Shown here in pieces: positions 1 to 8,518 of a DNA stretch of 64,000 nucleotides. The notes beneath the pieces are model-generated. The model was not told the origin of the DNA, searched no databases, and worked only from the letters and a program-made list of their open reading frames with translations. The first letter of the stretch is position 1; every line of letters starts with the position of its first letter. Location of the stretch: NCBI GenBank assembly GCA_021775355.1, contig JAJFHZ010000040.1, positions 32,166 through 96,165 on the forward strand, in the 5' to 3' direction. The stretch comes from Amylibacter sp. (GTDB lineage: Bacteria; Pseudomonadota; Alphaproteobacteria; Rhodobacterales; Rhodobacteraceae). A program made the translations under genes and the position numbers.

Positions 1-258
1 TGAACTACGAGTTAAAAAACCAGCTGGTATGGTTTTTCTTTTCTTTTCAAGAACTAATACCTTAGGGATTTCATTTTCTTCTAATTTGCGGTTTCCATAG
101 TGATGAACTCTCTCTATTTCCGCGCCTTTATTTATATCTTTAATGTTTTCTTCAAACTCTAATATGCTCCCGATCAAAAACTGCGGTGCTTCATAATTTT
201 GGTACAGAACATATGGCATTATTTGTACAATCTTCTTTTGTTTTAAATTAGTGAACAT
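1..258 (-). CDS. Unrecognised protein, N-terminal part (runs off left edge)
   Basis: Reading the minus strand from an ATG whose A is at 258, 86 codons are open to the window edge, beginning MFTNLKQKKIVQ. An in-frame stop lies just upstream (286-288), so this is the first usable ATG. Codon use is AT-rich and Lys/Glu/Ile-rich, unlike the genes from 0.6 kb onward. The only upstream purine stretch is a weak AGAGAT. I recognise no family. The AT-rich character suggests acquired DNA. The frame being open to the edge and the biased composition make a real gene likely, but the missing C-terminus prevents a call. Confidence 0.5.
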   Translation of the reverse strand, partial: MFTNLKQKKIVQIMPYVLYQNYEAPQFLIGSILEFEENIKDINKGAEIERVHHYGNRKLEENEIPKVLVLEKKRKTIPAGFLTRSS

Positions 259-624
259 ATATCTCTGTTCATTAGCAAGTCTACCCTACTTGTCCCACCG
301 AACGCCCACTTAACAAACCTTTCACCCTTTCAAGTGTATAACACGCCCGACGTCAAAAAGTGGTTCACGGGTTTTCAAAGGGCGGGTAACAGCGCCAAAT
401 GCGAAAGCCACCGAAATCAATCGATGAAATTAGGTGCAGGGGCCAACACCCCCCTGTTCGGCATATACAACCGCATGTGGCGGGCCCGCCTTTATCACCA
501 ACATTAAAGAATATGAAAACCCTGCCGCGTTTGATACGGCGACAGGGCAATCGCCCATGTCCGCACTTTAACCTTTGACCTGAATATGTGTAAGCTTGCG
601 CCAACACATTCAAAGGCAGGCTTT
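259..624. other. Intergenic region, no gene seen
   Basis: About 365 bp without a convincing gene. It holds a perfect GGCGGGCCCGCC palindrome at 479-490 and a hairpin with CCCTGCCG (520-527) facing CGG (537-539) and CAGGG (543-547). These could belong to a terminator or an unannotated small RNA. I cannot match the stretch to a known RNA. Confidence 0.4.
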
Positions 625-1602
625 ATGAAAGTTCTTATCTTAGGCGGTAGTGGCATGATCGGCCAAAAACTGGCGCATGACATCAGCGTAAACGGCTTGG
701 ATGGCGAAACCCTCGAACTGATCTTGCACGACATTGCCAAGCCGCGCTGGTCAGGTGCAGGCACACCAACATTGCTGACGGGTGACATTGCTGACGATAA
801 AACCACCCAAACGCTCGCCGCCCTGAAACCTGATGTAATCTTTTTTCTGGCCGCCATCGTTTCAAGTGATGCCGAAGCAAATTTTAAAACAGGCTGGGAT
901 GTTAATACACGCGGTGCATGGAACCTGTTGGAAGCTTTACGCGCACAGCATGAAGCATCCGTCAACACCTACCGCCCCAAAATCGTATTCACATCATCGC
1001 TTGCCGTATTCAGCGGCCCATACCCCGATGCCATCGGCGACGATTTTCACAATATTCCGCAATCATCTTATGGCGCACAAAAGTCAGTGGTTGAGTTGCT
1101 GTTGTCCGACTATTCGCGCAAGGGTTATGTTGACGGGCTGTCCATCCGTCTGCCAACCATTTGCGTGCGTCCGGGCAAACCGAACCTTGCGGCATCCTCA
1201 TTCTACTCAAGTATTATCCGCGAACCTTTAAACGGTCAGGAAGCTATATTGCCGGTCCCCGACACCCTGCGCCACTGGTTTGCATCGCCCCAAAGTGCTG
1301 TCGGTTTTCTGAAACACGCAGCTGAACTGGACTTCAACCGTTTGGGCGGTCGACGTGCTTTGAACCTGCCGGGCGTATCCTGCACTGTTGCAGACCAGAT
1401 CGAAGCCTTGCGCCAAATCGCGGGTAATGATGTTGCGAAGCTGATCAGATCTGTTCCCAACCCCGATATTGCAAATATCGTTATGGGTTGGCCGCGCAAC
1501 TTTAATCCCGAACGCGCCCTGAAACTTGGCTTTCGCGCCGACAGGGATTTTGCCGCGATTATCCAAAGTTACATCGACACGGAACTGACCGATTCGCCCT
1601 AA
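625..1602 (+). CDS. denD: NAD-dependent epimerase/dehydratase, D-erythronate dehydrogenase-like
   Basis: A 325-residue extended short-chain dehydrogenase. The Rossmann dinucleotide motif GGSGMIG is at residues 7-13, the catalytic YxxxK is in YGAQK, and the segment RLPTICVRPGKPN followed by AASSFYSS is the substrate-loop signature I associate with the DenD/D-erythronate 2-dehydrogenase group. That enzyme oxidises D-erythronate to the 2-keto acid with NAD. I start at ATG 625, behind AAAGGCAGG, rather than the in-frame ATG at 586, because MKVLILGGSG is the standard N-terminus. None of the other erythronate-pathway genes lies nearby, so the substrate is inferred. The SDR fold is certain. Confidence 0.75.
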   Translation: MKVLILGGSGMIGQKLAHDISVNGLDGETLELILHDIAKPRWSGAGTPTLLTGDIADDKTTQTLAALKPDVIFFLAAIVSSDAEANFKTGWDVNTRGAWNLLEALRAQHEASVNTYRPKIVFTSSLAVFSGPYPDAIGDDFHNIPQSSYGAQKSVVELLLSDYSRKGYVDGLSIRLPTICVRPGKPNLAASSFYSSIIREPLNGQEAILPVPDTLRHWFASPQSAVGFLKHAAELDFNRLGGRRALNLPGVSCTVADQIEALRQIAGNDVAKLIRSVPNPDIANIVMGWPRNFNPERALKLGFRADRDFAAIIQSYIDTELTDSP

Positions 1603-1697
1603 TTGCGCAAAAATGCTCGTAAAACTGCGCGTTTCCCGCAAAAACCCCACATTTTTGGACTTGCGTCCGAAACCTGATCTGCCATACGTCCCCCTTG

Positions 1698-1714
1698 CCC
1701 GATAATTTATCGGG
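1698..1714. promoter_or_regulatory. 17-bp perfect palindrome upstream of rsfS
   Basis: CCCGATAATTTATCGGG has two 8-bp arms around a single T. It lies in the short gap between the DenD-like gene and rsfS, where an operator or promoter element would be. It is too short and lacks a T-tract to be a convincing terminator. No regulator is assigned. Confidence 0.35.
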
Positions 1715-1748
1715 TGATACCCTAAACCCACCTTAGCACCAAGGATCG

Positions 1749-2156
1749 GTGCGTTATACGGAGGACACGGTTCTGGCTGAACGTGTTGAAGCAGCGGACG
1801 CTGCCGGTAAAAATATCCCAAGCATGTCGATGCTTGATCTGGTTCTGAACTCCCTTCAAGATGACAAAGCGGAAGATATTGTCACCATCGAATTGCAAGG
1901 CAAGTCGCAGATCGCGGACTATATGGTCGTGGCCTCTGGCCGGTCGACCCGTCAGGTGTCTGCAATCGCCGAAAAACTGTCGGATCGCCTGAAGCAGAAC
2001 ATGGGCGTGATCGCGCGTATGGAAGGCAAGGCTGCGGGTGATTGGGTACTGCTGGATACAGGCGACATTATCGTTCATGTATTCCGCCCCGAAGTGCGCG
2101 AGTTTTATCAGCTTGAAAAAATGTGGCTTTCGACGGCTGACGCCGAAGACGCGTAA
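1749..2156 (+). CDS. rsfS: Ribosome silencing factor RsfS
   Basis: RsfS (Iojap/DUF143 family) binds ribosomal protein uL14 and blocks joining of the 30S and 50S subunits when nutrients are short. The conserved core is plain: DKAEDIVTIELQGKS, ADYMVVASGRSTRQVSAIAEKL, and the C-terminal GDIIVHVFRPEVREFYQLEKMW. The start is uncertain. The longest frame uses GTG 1749; family members usually begin close to the segment LDLVLNSL, which would fit ATG 1824. A GGAGG at 1760-1764 precedes a CTG at 1773 with good spacing. Five bases separate it from rlmH, the usual partner, so the two are probably one operon. Confidence 0.9.
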   Translation: MRYTEDTVLAERVEAADAAGKNIPSMSMLDLVLNSLQDDKAEDIVTIELQGKSQIADYMVVASGRSTRQVSAIAEKLSDRLKQNMGVIARMEGKAAGDWVLLDTGDIIVHVFRPEVREFYQLEKMWLSTADAEDA

Positions 2157-2161
2157 ACGCC

Positions 2162-2632
2162 ATGCGCGTGCAATTAAGCGTTGTTGGCCGCTTGCGGGCA
2201 GGCCCCGAAAAAGACCTGATCGACGATTACCTGACACGCTTTGAACGCACCGGCCGCGCTTTGGGCTTTACCGAAGCATCTATTGTCGAAGTTGAAGATA
2301 AAAAAGGTGGTGGCCAACAGGCTGAGGCCACATTGCTGCTGAAATCCATCCCCAAAGGGGCTGTGATTGTTACGCTGGACGAACGCGGTAAACTGCTGAC
2401 ATCCCCCGAATTTTCCACACAACTGGGCAATTGGCGCGACAACGGTGCGCCGTGTGTTTGCTTTGTTATCGGCGGTGCCGACGGGCTAACCCGCGAGTTA
2501 CGCGCCCAAGCTGACGCATCGATCTCTTTCGGTAAAATGGTCTGGCCCCACATGCTGGCCCGCGCCATGCTGTGTGAGCAACTCTACCGCGCGGTCAGTA
2601 TATTGGCGGGCAGCCCTTATCATCGGGTTTGA
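2162..2632 (+). CDS. rlmH: 23S rRNA pseudouridine-1915 N3-methyltransferase
   Basis: RlmH is a small SPOUT-class methyltransferase that methylates pseudouridine 1915 of 23S rRNA in the assembled ribosome, using SAM. The 156-residue length is normal. The SAM-binding knot segments are present: VIVTLDERGK, then VCFVIGGADGL and the conserved C-terminus MLARAMLCEQLYRAVSILAGSPYHRV-type ending, with the terminal YHR needed for activity. It directly follows rsfS, a pairing seen in many bacteria. Confidence 0.95.
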   Translation: MRVQLSVVGRLRAGPEKDLIDDYLTRFERTGRALGFTEASIVEVEDKKGGGQQAEATLLLKSIPKGAVIVTLDERGKLLTSPEFSTQLGNWRDNGAPCVCFVIGGADGLTRELRAQADASISFGKMVWPHMLARAMLCEQLYRAVSILAGSPYHRV

Positions 2633-2762
2633 GGGATGTTAATGTTAATAAATCATGAAATCTGGGCGTAAAGTGCGACTCATCTTGATCTTCATAAATT
2701 TAATAGCCTAAAATAAGGCATCTAACCTAATGACAATTCGCATTATAGCAAGGAGTGTGTCG

Positions 2763-2948
2763 ATGGGTTTAGATAATTTTACAAAATTACTAGCTGAAGC
2801 TGAAATAAGTCTTTGGCTGTTTCATGGTAACGGGCTAGGCGCATTCTTACTTGCCACCATTGCTATTGTATACTTGCGAAGCCCAAAGGCAAAAATTAAG
2901 GATATTAATATGATATGGAAAACCTTTTTAAATCATAGATCAAAATGA
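2763..2948 (+). CDS. Small single-pass membrane protein, unknown
   Basis: A 61-residue ORF starting at ATG 2763, seven bases after a good AAGGAG (2750-2755). An upstream in-frame ATG at 2730 has no such site. One hydrophobic helix (LGAFLLATIAIVYL, about residues 24-37) is followed by a basic tail (KAKIKD, then KTFLNHRSK), predicting an inner-membrane protein. Composition is more AT-rich than the flanking genes, and about 130 bp of AT-rich spacer lie before it and 100 bp after. No family recognised. The ribosome-binding site and helix make translation plausible. Confidence 0.45.
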   Translation: MGLDNFTKLLAEAEISLWLFHGNGLGAFLLATIAIVYLRSPKAKIKDINMIWKTFLNHRSK

Positions 2949-3052
2949 AATCGATAATCTTTAGTTACTTTGCATTACACATATTAAGCTGTAATTGTTT
3001 TTAATATATAAATCTGGCTTTGATTTATTTTGTGGACTGGGCGGGTTAACTC

Positions 3053-3775
3053 TTAAACCACAGCCGCCCGTTCAATCTCTGCCTCTGTAAACCCGTACTT
3101 ATCCGCAAAGCGCAGACGCGCAGACACAAGGCGCGGGTCGTCGGGGCTTAGGCCCATGGTGCGGATGAATTCCATGCGTTGTTGCTGTTTCAGGGCCTCG
3201 CGGTTAATTGCGGTACCCATCACGCGATCAATAACATGACCACCCGGTGACACATGGAACCATTTGGAAAAATCGCGGAAATGGTGTTGGTTGTGCAATG
3301 TCGTGACATGCCGTTCCACCCAGACTTTGGGCACATTCATATGTGCGGTCATGTGAAACCATTCATAAAACAAAAACGTGCCGACCCCGCCGATCAGAAT
3401 AACAATCGCGGCTATGGGCAGGGCAAGGGGGGTGATGAACGATAAAACAAACCAAAGTGCTGTAAAGTTAAAGCACAGCATTGGTAGCGCAAACCAGACG
3501 GGAACGAAAAACAACCCCTTGTTGGTCGGGAAATCATGATGTCCGTAATGTACCTGATACAGCAGATCAAACAGCCATTGCTTTTTAGGGGCTTTAAGGT
3601 GAAACAGATAACGGTGGATGGAATATTCATTCAACATTTGGGTCATCACACCTAGGGGCACAAGCATCCAAACCCACGCAGGGCCGGTTTTAAACGCAAT
3701 GACAGCACCGATAACAATAGCTGCGGCCATCAGCTGAACAGCTATGTGACTAAACATCAGTTTTAAACGCATCAT
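3053..3775 (-). CDS. Fatty acid hydroxylase/sterol desaturase superfamily membrane protein
   Basis: A 240-residue integral membrane di-iron oxygenase. The histidine boxes that bind the di-iron centre are visible: HRYLFH (residues 54-59), HYGHH (76-80), HMTAH and HNQHH further on, with hydrophobic segments at about 10-30, 35-48, 88-110 and 115-135. This family (carotene hydroxylase, sterol desaturase, fatty acid 2-hydroxylase) hydroxylates or desaturates lipids with O2. The substrate cannot be read from sequence. It stands alone, transcribed towards the small membrane ORF and away from gpmI. Confidence 0.8.
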   Translation of the reverse strand: MMRLKLMFSHIAVQLMAAAIVIGAVIAFKTGPAWVWMLVPLGVMTQMLNEYSIHRYLFHLKAPKKQWLFDLLYQVHYGHHDFPTNKGLFFVPVWFALPMLCFNFTALWFVLSFITPLALPIAAIVILIGGVGTFLFYEWFHMTAHMNVPKVWVERHVTTLHNQHHFRDFSKWFHVSPGGHVIDRVMGTAINREALKQQQRMEFIRTMGLSPDDPRLVSARLRFADKYGFTEAEIERAAVV

Positions 3776-3908
3776 GAACCCTTTTAATATGGTTGTATAA
3801 TAATCTAAGATCGTGCAGCGTCAAAGTGGAACGTGACGTCAGGATGCAAGGTTGAACCTTTTGCCTGCCCGCTTTAAGACAGGACAGACGCGAAAAGGAT
3901 CCCATTAT

Positions 3909-5432
3909 ATGGCACCGCCAAAATCTGTTGTTCTATGCATTCTTGATGGCTGGGGCCTGCGTGAAGAGACCGCAAACAATGCGGTTGCTTTAGCCGACAC
4001 CCCGCATTTTGATCGCATTATGACGACATGCCCTGCGGCCACATTAACCACATTCGGGCCTGATGTAGGCCTGCCGGTGGGGCAAATGGGTAATTCGGAA
4101 GTGGGCCATATGAACATCGGATCGGGGCGGATCATCGAAACCGATTTGTTTCACATTCAAGGCATAATTCAGCACGATGAATTTGCGTCATTGCCTGCTA
4201 TCAAGCGGTTTATCGCAGCAATGAAATCTTCTGGTGGTACGGCACATCTTGCGGGCGTTTTGTCAGATGGTGGCGTGCACAGCCATATCGATCATATGAT
4301 AGCTGCCGCGCGCGCAATAGCAGCAGCTGGTGTGCCTGTAGCTTTGCACCTTTTTGGCGACGGGCGCGATGTCGCGCCAAAGTCGGCAGTTGGATATTTG
4401 GACCATTTGGAAGCGGAATTACCCAAAGGGGTAATATTGGCGACTTTGTCGGGCCGTTATTATGCGATGGATCGCGACAACCGCTGGGAACGGGTTAAGC
4501 TGGCATATCTTGCTATTGTTCAGGGCGAAGGATCACAGGCGACATGTGCCGCAGATGTAATTTCCACTGCATATGAAAACGGCATCACGGATGAGTTTTT
4601 CGTGCCAACGGTTTTGGGTGATTACAAAGGTATGCAAGACGATGACGGTTTGTTGTTTCTAAACTTTCGTGCCGACCGCGCCCGCGAAATACTGGCCGCC
4701 ATTGCCGACCCAGATTTTGACTGTTTTGAAACCGGCACGCGGCCTGCTTTGGCGATTGCCAGCGGGTTTGCACAATATTCCAGTCGCCATGACACTTATA
4801 TGGATTGCGTATTTCCTGACCAAGATATCCAAAACACTTTGGGTGAATGGGTATCCAAACACGGGTTGAAGCAGTTGCGCATTGCCGAAACCGAAAAATA
4901 TCCGCATGTGACGTTCTTTTTAAACGGCGGCATTGAAGAGCCTGTCGCTGATGAAGACCGCTATCTGGCCCCAAGCCCGAAAGTTGCAACTTATGACATG
5001 CAGCCCGAAATGTCTTCCGCCGAAGTGACTGAACATTTGGTTGCCGCTATTGTTTCGAACAAATACGATTTGATCGTTGTCAATTACGCCAACCCCGACA
5101 TGGTCGGGCATACAGGGGATTTAACGGCGGCAATGGCGGCGTGCCATGCGGTTGATACAGGGTTGGGGCAGGTCATAGAGGCCCTTCATGACCAAGGCGG
5201 TGCGATGATTGTTTGCGCTGATCACGGCAACTGCGAAACTATGGTGAACCCTGAAACCGGTGAGCCACATACGGCACATACCACAAACCCTGTGCCTGTA
5301 GTCTTGATTGGCGGACCAAAAGGGGCCAAACTGCGTGCAGACGGGCGGCTGGCTGATTTGGCCCCAAGTTTGCTACAGCTTATGGAGCTTGAAAAACCCG
5401 CGGAAATGACAGGCGAAACTTTGATTTGTTAA
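3909..5432 (+). CDS. gpmI: 2,3-bisphosphoglycerate-independent phosphoglycerate mutase
   Basis: Cofactor-independent mutase that interconverts 3- and 2-phosphoglycerate through a phosphoserine and two metal ions (Mn in most). The protein has 507 residues, normal for the family. Visible are the N-terminal metal motif CILDGWG, the phosphoserine region MGNSEVGHMNIGSG, and the C-terminal metal ligands NYANPDMVGHTG and CADHGNCE. I start at ATG 3909 (MAPPKSVVLCILDGWG), behind AAAAGGAT, rather than the in-frame TTG at 3852. Its stop overlaps the next gene by 7 nt. Confidence 0.97.
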   Translation: MAPPKSVVLCILDGWGLREETANNAVALADTPHFDRIMTTCPAATLTTFGPDVGLPVGQMGNSEVGHMNIGSGRIIETDLFHIQGIIQHDEFASLPAIKRFIAAMKSSGGTAHLAGVLSDGGVHSHIDHMIAAARAIAAAGVPVALHLFGDGRDVAPKSAVGYLDHLEAELPKGVILATLSGRYYAMDRDNRWERVKLAYLAIVQGEGSQATCAADVISTAYENGITDEFFVPTVLGDYKGMQDDDGLLFLNFRADRAREILAAIADPDFDCFETGTRPALAIASGFAQYSSRHDTYMDCVFPDQDIQNTLGEWVSKHGLKQLRIAETEKYPHVTFFLNGGIEEPVADEDRYLAPSPKVATYDMQPEMSSAEVTEHLVAAIVSNKYDLIVVNYANPDMVGHTGDLTAAMAACHAVDTGLGQVIEALHDQGGAMIVCADHGNCETMVNPETGEPHTAHTTNPVPVVLIGGPKGAKLRADGRLADLAPSLLQLMELEKPAEMTGETLIC

Positions 5433-6574
5433 CAAGATTATCGGCATTATTTTTGGCAAGCGCAGTGTTTTGCAGCACTGTGGCATTTGGTGTGCGTGCT
5501 GCGGAAACGCCGATGCAGTTGGCAAAAACGGCAGCGGTGGACTTAAAAACAGCTGCGGCCTCGCTGAAAAAAGCAAAAAAATCAGAGGATCGCATTGCGG
5601 CCCTTAGCCAAACCGTGCGGGCCTATGAGGGTGGATTGCAGGCTGTACGTCAAAGCCTGCGGGCAGCAACCATTCGCGAACAGGTCTTGCAGTTGGAACT
5701 GGCAAACCAGCGTGACCAGATCAGTAGGTTGTTGGGCGTTTTGCAAACAATGGAACGCGCAAGCACACCAATGCTGATGATCCACCCTGCAGGGCCGGTT
5801 GGAACTGCACGATCAGGTATGGTGATGTCAGAGGTTGCACCGATGCTACAGGTCCGCGCCGAAAAATTGCGGTTGCAACTTGAAGAGCTGATGAGTTTAA
5901 GCGATTTACAAAAAAGTGCGGAGATCGAACTGGAAAGCGGTCTGAAAGGTGCGCAAAACGCCCGTGTTGCCCTGTCTACGGCAATAAGCGATCGCACCGA
6001 ATTGCCCTTACGGTATGCAGCAGACCCGGTACGTGCCCAGATACTTGCGGATAACAGTAAAACGCTGGATTTCTTTGCAAACGGATTAACCGATATTCAG
6101 TTGGATGGTGATCCAAATGACCAGGTATCCTTTATGGCATCTAGGGGCGAACTTTCATTGCCAACAGAGGGTGCATTACTGCGTGGTTTTAATGAGACCG
6201 ATGCCGCGGGCATTAAACGCCCCGGGATTGTTATTACTGCGCGCCCGCTGTCACTGGTTACAAGCCCGACACCGGCGACAATACGCTTTGCAGGCGCGTT
6301 TCTGGATTACGGTAAAGTTATTATTTTAGAGCCAGAGCCGGGCTTTCTGGTGGTTATTGCCGGCCTTCATCAAATTTACTGTGAGTTTGGCCAAATCGTG
6401 AATACAGGTGATCCAATAGGGCTTTTGGGCGGAAAACAGCCTGAAGCTCAAGATTTTTTGATTGAAGCGTCAGAAGGTGGTGGAACAATCGGCCAAGAAT
6501 CGCTCTATATAGAAATAAGAAACAATGGTAAGCCTGTTGATCCAACGGACTGGTTCGCCATGAGTAACATTTAG
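5426..6574 (+). CDS. EnvC-like murein hydrolase activator (degenerate M23)
   Basis: A 382-residue exported protein starting at a TTG that overlaps the gpmI stop. It has a signal peptide (LSALFLASAVFCSTVAF to about residue 25), a long coiled coil (about 30-190, Lys/Glu/Leu-rich) and a C-terminal LytM/M23-type domain. Where active M23 enzymes carry the zinc motif HxH before the final strand, this protein has QESLYIEIR, so it is probably an activator of cell-wall amidases during division, as EnvC is, and not itself a peptidase. The order gpmI-envC-ctpA recurs in alphaproteobacteria. Confidence 0.85.
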   Translation: MLTRLSALFLASAVFCSTVAFGVRAAETPMQLAKTAAVDLKTAAASLKKAKKSEDRIAALSQTVRAYEGGLQAVRQSLRAATIREQVLQLELANQRDQISRLLGVLQTMERASTPMLMIHPAGPVGTARSGMVMSEVAPMLQVRAEKLRLQLEELMSLSDLQKSAEIELESGLKGAQNARVALSTAISDRTELPLRYAADPVRAQILADNSKTLDFFANGLTDIQLDGDPNDQVSFMASRGELSLPTEGALLRGFNETDAAGIKRPGIVITARPLSLVTSPTPATIRFAGAFLDYGKVIILEPEPGFLVVIAGLHQIYCEFGQIVNTGDPIGLLGGKQPEAQDFLIEASEGGGTIGQESLYIEIRNNGKPVDPTDWFAMSNI

Positions 6575-6583
6575 GAAAGCAAA

Positions 6584-7915
6584 ATGAAAAAACTTCTTTT
6601 AGCAGCCGCAAGCGGCACAATGGCAGGATTTTTGCTGACCGCAAATTTTACGGGTCCCTTGATTGCGCAGGAAACCGAACAGACAAAATCCACCTATGAA
6701 CATCTGGATTTGTTTGGCGATGTTTTTGAACGCATTAGATCCAGCTATGTTGAAGAGGTGGATGAAGAAAAACTGATCCAAAGTGCAATTAACGGGATGT
6801 TGACGTCTTTGGATCCGCATTCCAACTTTATGGCGGAAGAAGAATTTGACAATATGCGGGTTCAAACACGTGGTGAATTCGGTGGTCTGGGCATAGAGGT
6901 AACGCAGGAAAACGGCTTTGTGAAAGTTGTGACCCCTATTGACGATACACCGGCGGAAAAAGCGGGTATCCAATCGGGTGATTTTATCACGCAGGTTGAC
7001 GGTGAAGCAATGCTGGGCATGTCACTGAACGATGCGGTTGATCTAATGCGCGGGCCAATAGGATCGGAAATTGTCCTGACAATCGTACGTGACGGAGTTG
7101 ATGAGCCGTTTGACGTTACAATCATACGCGACCAAATCAAAGTCAAAGCTGCCCGTGTGCGTATTGAAGGTGAGGCCATTGTTATGCGGGTTTCCGGATT
7201 TACCGAACAGACCTATGAAAACATGAAAGACGGTATTGCCAAGCAAGTTGAAAAGGCCGGTGGCATGAATAAGGTTAGCGGCTTTATCCTTGATTTGCGC
7301 AATAATCCGGGCGGGTTGCTGACCCAAGCGGTGTTGGTGTCCGATGCATTTTTGGAAAAAGGCGAGATTGTTTCAACCCGTGGCCGCAATGCACAAGACA
7401 GTGACCGCCGTAACGCCAAACCGGGCGATCTGACAGAAGGCAAGCCGTTGGTTGTATTGATCAATGGCGGTTCTGCGTCGGCCTCTGAAATTGTAGCGGG
7501 TGCGCTGCAGGATCATCACCGTGCAGTGGTAATCGGTACCAGAAGTTTTGGTAAAGGCTCGGTTCAAACCATTATGCCGCTTCAAAGTGGCTCCGGCATT
7601 AAGCTGACAACAGCACGTTACTATACACCGTCCGGTCGGTCTATTCAGGCGCTGGGCGTGTCCCCGGATATTCTTGTTGAACAACGTTTACCCAAGGAAG
7701 AAAGTGAAGAGGAAGCAAAAGATCGTGCACAAAGGTTCGAGTCTGATTTGCGCGGATCATTGGAAAACGACAGCTTGACCGAAGACCAGAAAAAGCAACT
7801 GGAAGAAGAACGTAAAGCACAAGAGGCAACAGCAAAACTGCGTGATCAGGATTATCAGTTGTCTTATGCTTTGGATGTTCTGAAAGGTCTGACAGTTCTT
7901 TCGGAAGCCAACTAA
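6584..7915 (+). CDS. ctpA: C-terminal processing protease CtpA (S41)
   Basis: Periplasmic serine protease of family S41 that trims C-termini of exported proteins and often controls murein hydrolases. The 443 residues include a signal peptide (to about 29), a PDZ domain with GGLGIEV, and the catalytic region [14 protein letters not shown] followed by [11 protein letters not shown], which supply the Ser/Lys dyad. The C-terminus is a charged helix. It begins 9 bp after the EnvC-like gene, so the protease and the hydrolase activator are probably co-expressed. Confidence 0.95.
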   Translation: MKKLLLAAASGTMAGFLLTANFTGPLIAQETEQTKSTYEHLDLFGDVFERIRSSYVEEVDEEKLIQSAINGMLTSLDPHSNFMAEEEFDNMRVQTRGEFGGLGIEVTQENGFVKVVTPIDDTPAEKAGIQSGDFITQVDGEAMLGMSLNDAVDLMRGPIGSEIVLTIVRDGVDEPFDVTIIRDQIKVKAARVRIEGEAIVMRVSGFTEQTYENMKDGIAKQVEKAGGMNKVSGFILDLRNNPGGLLTQAVLVSDAFLEKGEIVSTRGRNAQDSDRRNAKPGDLTEGKPLVVLINGGSASASEIVAGALQDHHRAVVIGTRSFGKGSVQTIMPLQSGSGIKLTTARYYTPSGRSIQALGVSPDILVEQRLPKEESEEEAKDRAQRFESDLRGSLENDSLTEDQKKQLEEERKAQEATAKLRDQDYQLSYALDVLKGLTVLSEAN

Positions 7916-7916
7916 A

Positions 7917-8402
7917 ATGACCGAAGATGAAATCTTGATTTTGCCGTATCGACCATGCGTTGGCATCATGATCTGTAATCGTGATGGTTGTGTTTTTGCG
8001 GGCCAGCGGTTGGATAGCGCAGCTGAGGCTTGGCAAATGCCACAAGGCGGCGTTGAAAAAGGCGAAGACCCGCAGGATGCGGCATTGCGTGAACTGGAAG
8101 AAGAAACCGGTATTCCTGCGAATGCAGTTAATATTTTGGCTGAAACCGCAGACTGGATTCCGTACGACCTGCCGCATTTTCTTGTCCCGAAACTGTGGAA
8201 AGGTCGCTATCGCGGGCAAAAACAAAAATGGTTTTTGATGCGATTTACTGGCGATGATACGCTGATAAATATCAACACGGATGTGCCGGAATTTGGTTCT
8301 TGGGCATGGTTGCCACCGGAAAAGCTGTTAAACCTGATTGTCCCTTTTAAGCGCAATACATATGAACGGGTTATTCGGGAGTTTCAGGCACAGATATCAT
8401 GA
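7917..8402 (+). CDS. rppH: RNA pyrophosphohydrolase (Nudix)
   Basis: RppH removes pyrophosphate from 5'-triphosphate mRNA ends and so triggers RNase E decay. The Nudix box [20 protein letters not shown], followed by TGI, fits Gx5Ex7REUxEEx[15 protein letters not shown] at the start and the C-terminal [11 protein letters not shown] are typical of RppH. The ATG lies one base after the ctpA stop, making it the last gene of the gpmI-envC-ctpA-rppH run. Confidence 0.92.
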   Translation: MTEDEILILPYRPCVGIMICNRDGCVFAGQRLDSAAEAWQMPQGGVEKGEDPQDAALRELEEETGIPANAVNILAETADWIPYDLPHFLVPKLWKGRYRGQKQKWFLMRFTGDDTLININTDVPEFGSWAWLPPEKLLNLIVPFKRNTYERVIREFQAQIS

Positions 8403-8518
8403 ATTATGGGGATTGAAGGCTTATAAGCTGTAATAATTGGTTCAACTTGGCCCTTTTTTGTTTGACCCTTCAGTAGCTTCCATCTGACATCCGATTGTCA
8501 TGGTCATTAAAAGAAAGC

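Noticed and set aside
365..613. 82-codon minus-strand frame in the left intergenic region
   Set aside because: Cys/Gly/Arg-rich without family likeness, no ribosome-binding site, overlaps the start region of the DenD-like gene.
5426..6574. Active M23 peptidase
   Set aside because: The HxH zinc motif is missing (QESLYIEIR), so an activator role is more likely.
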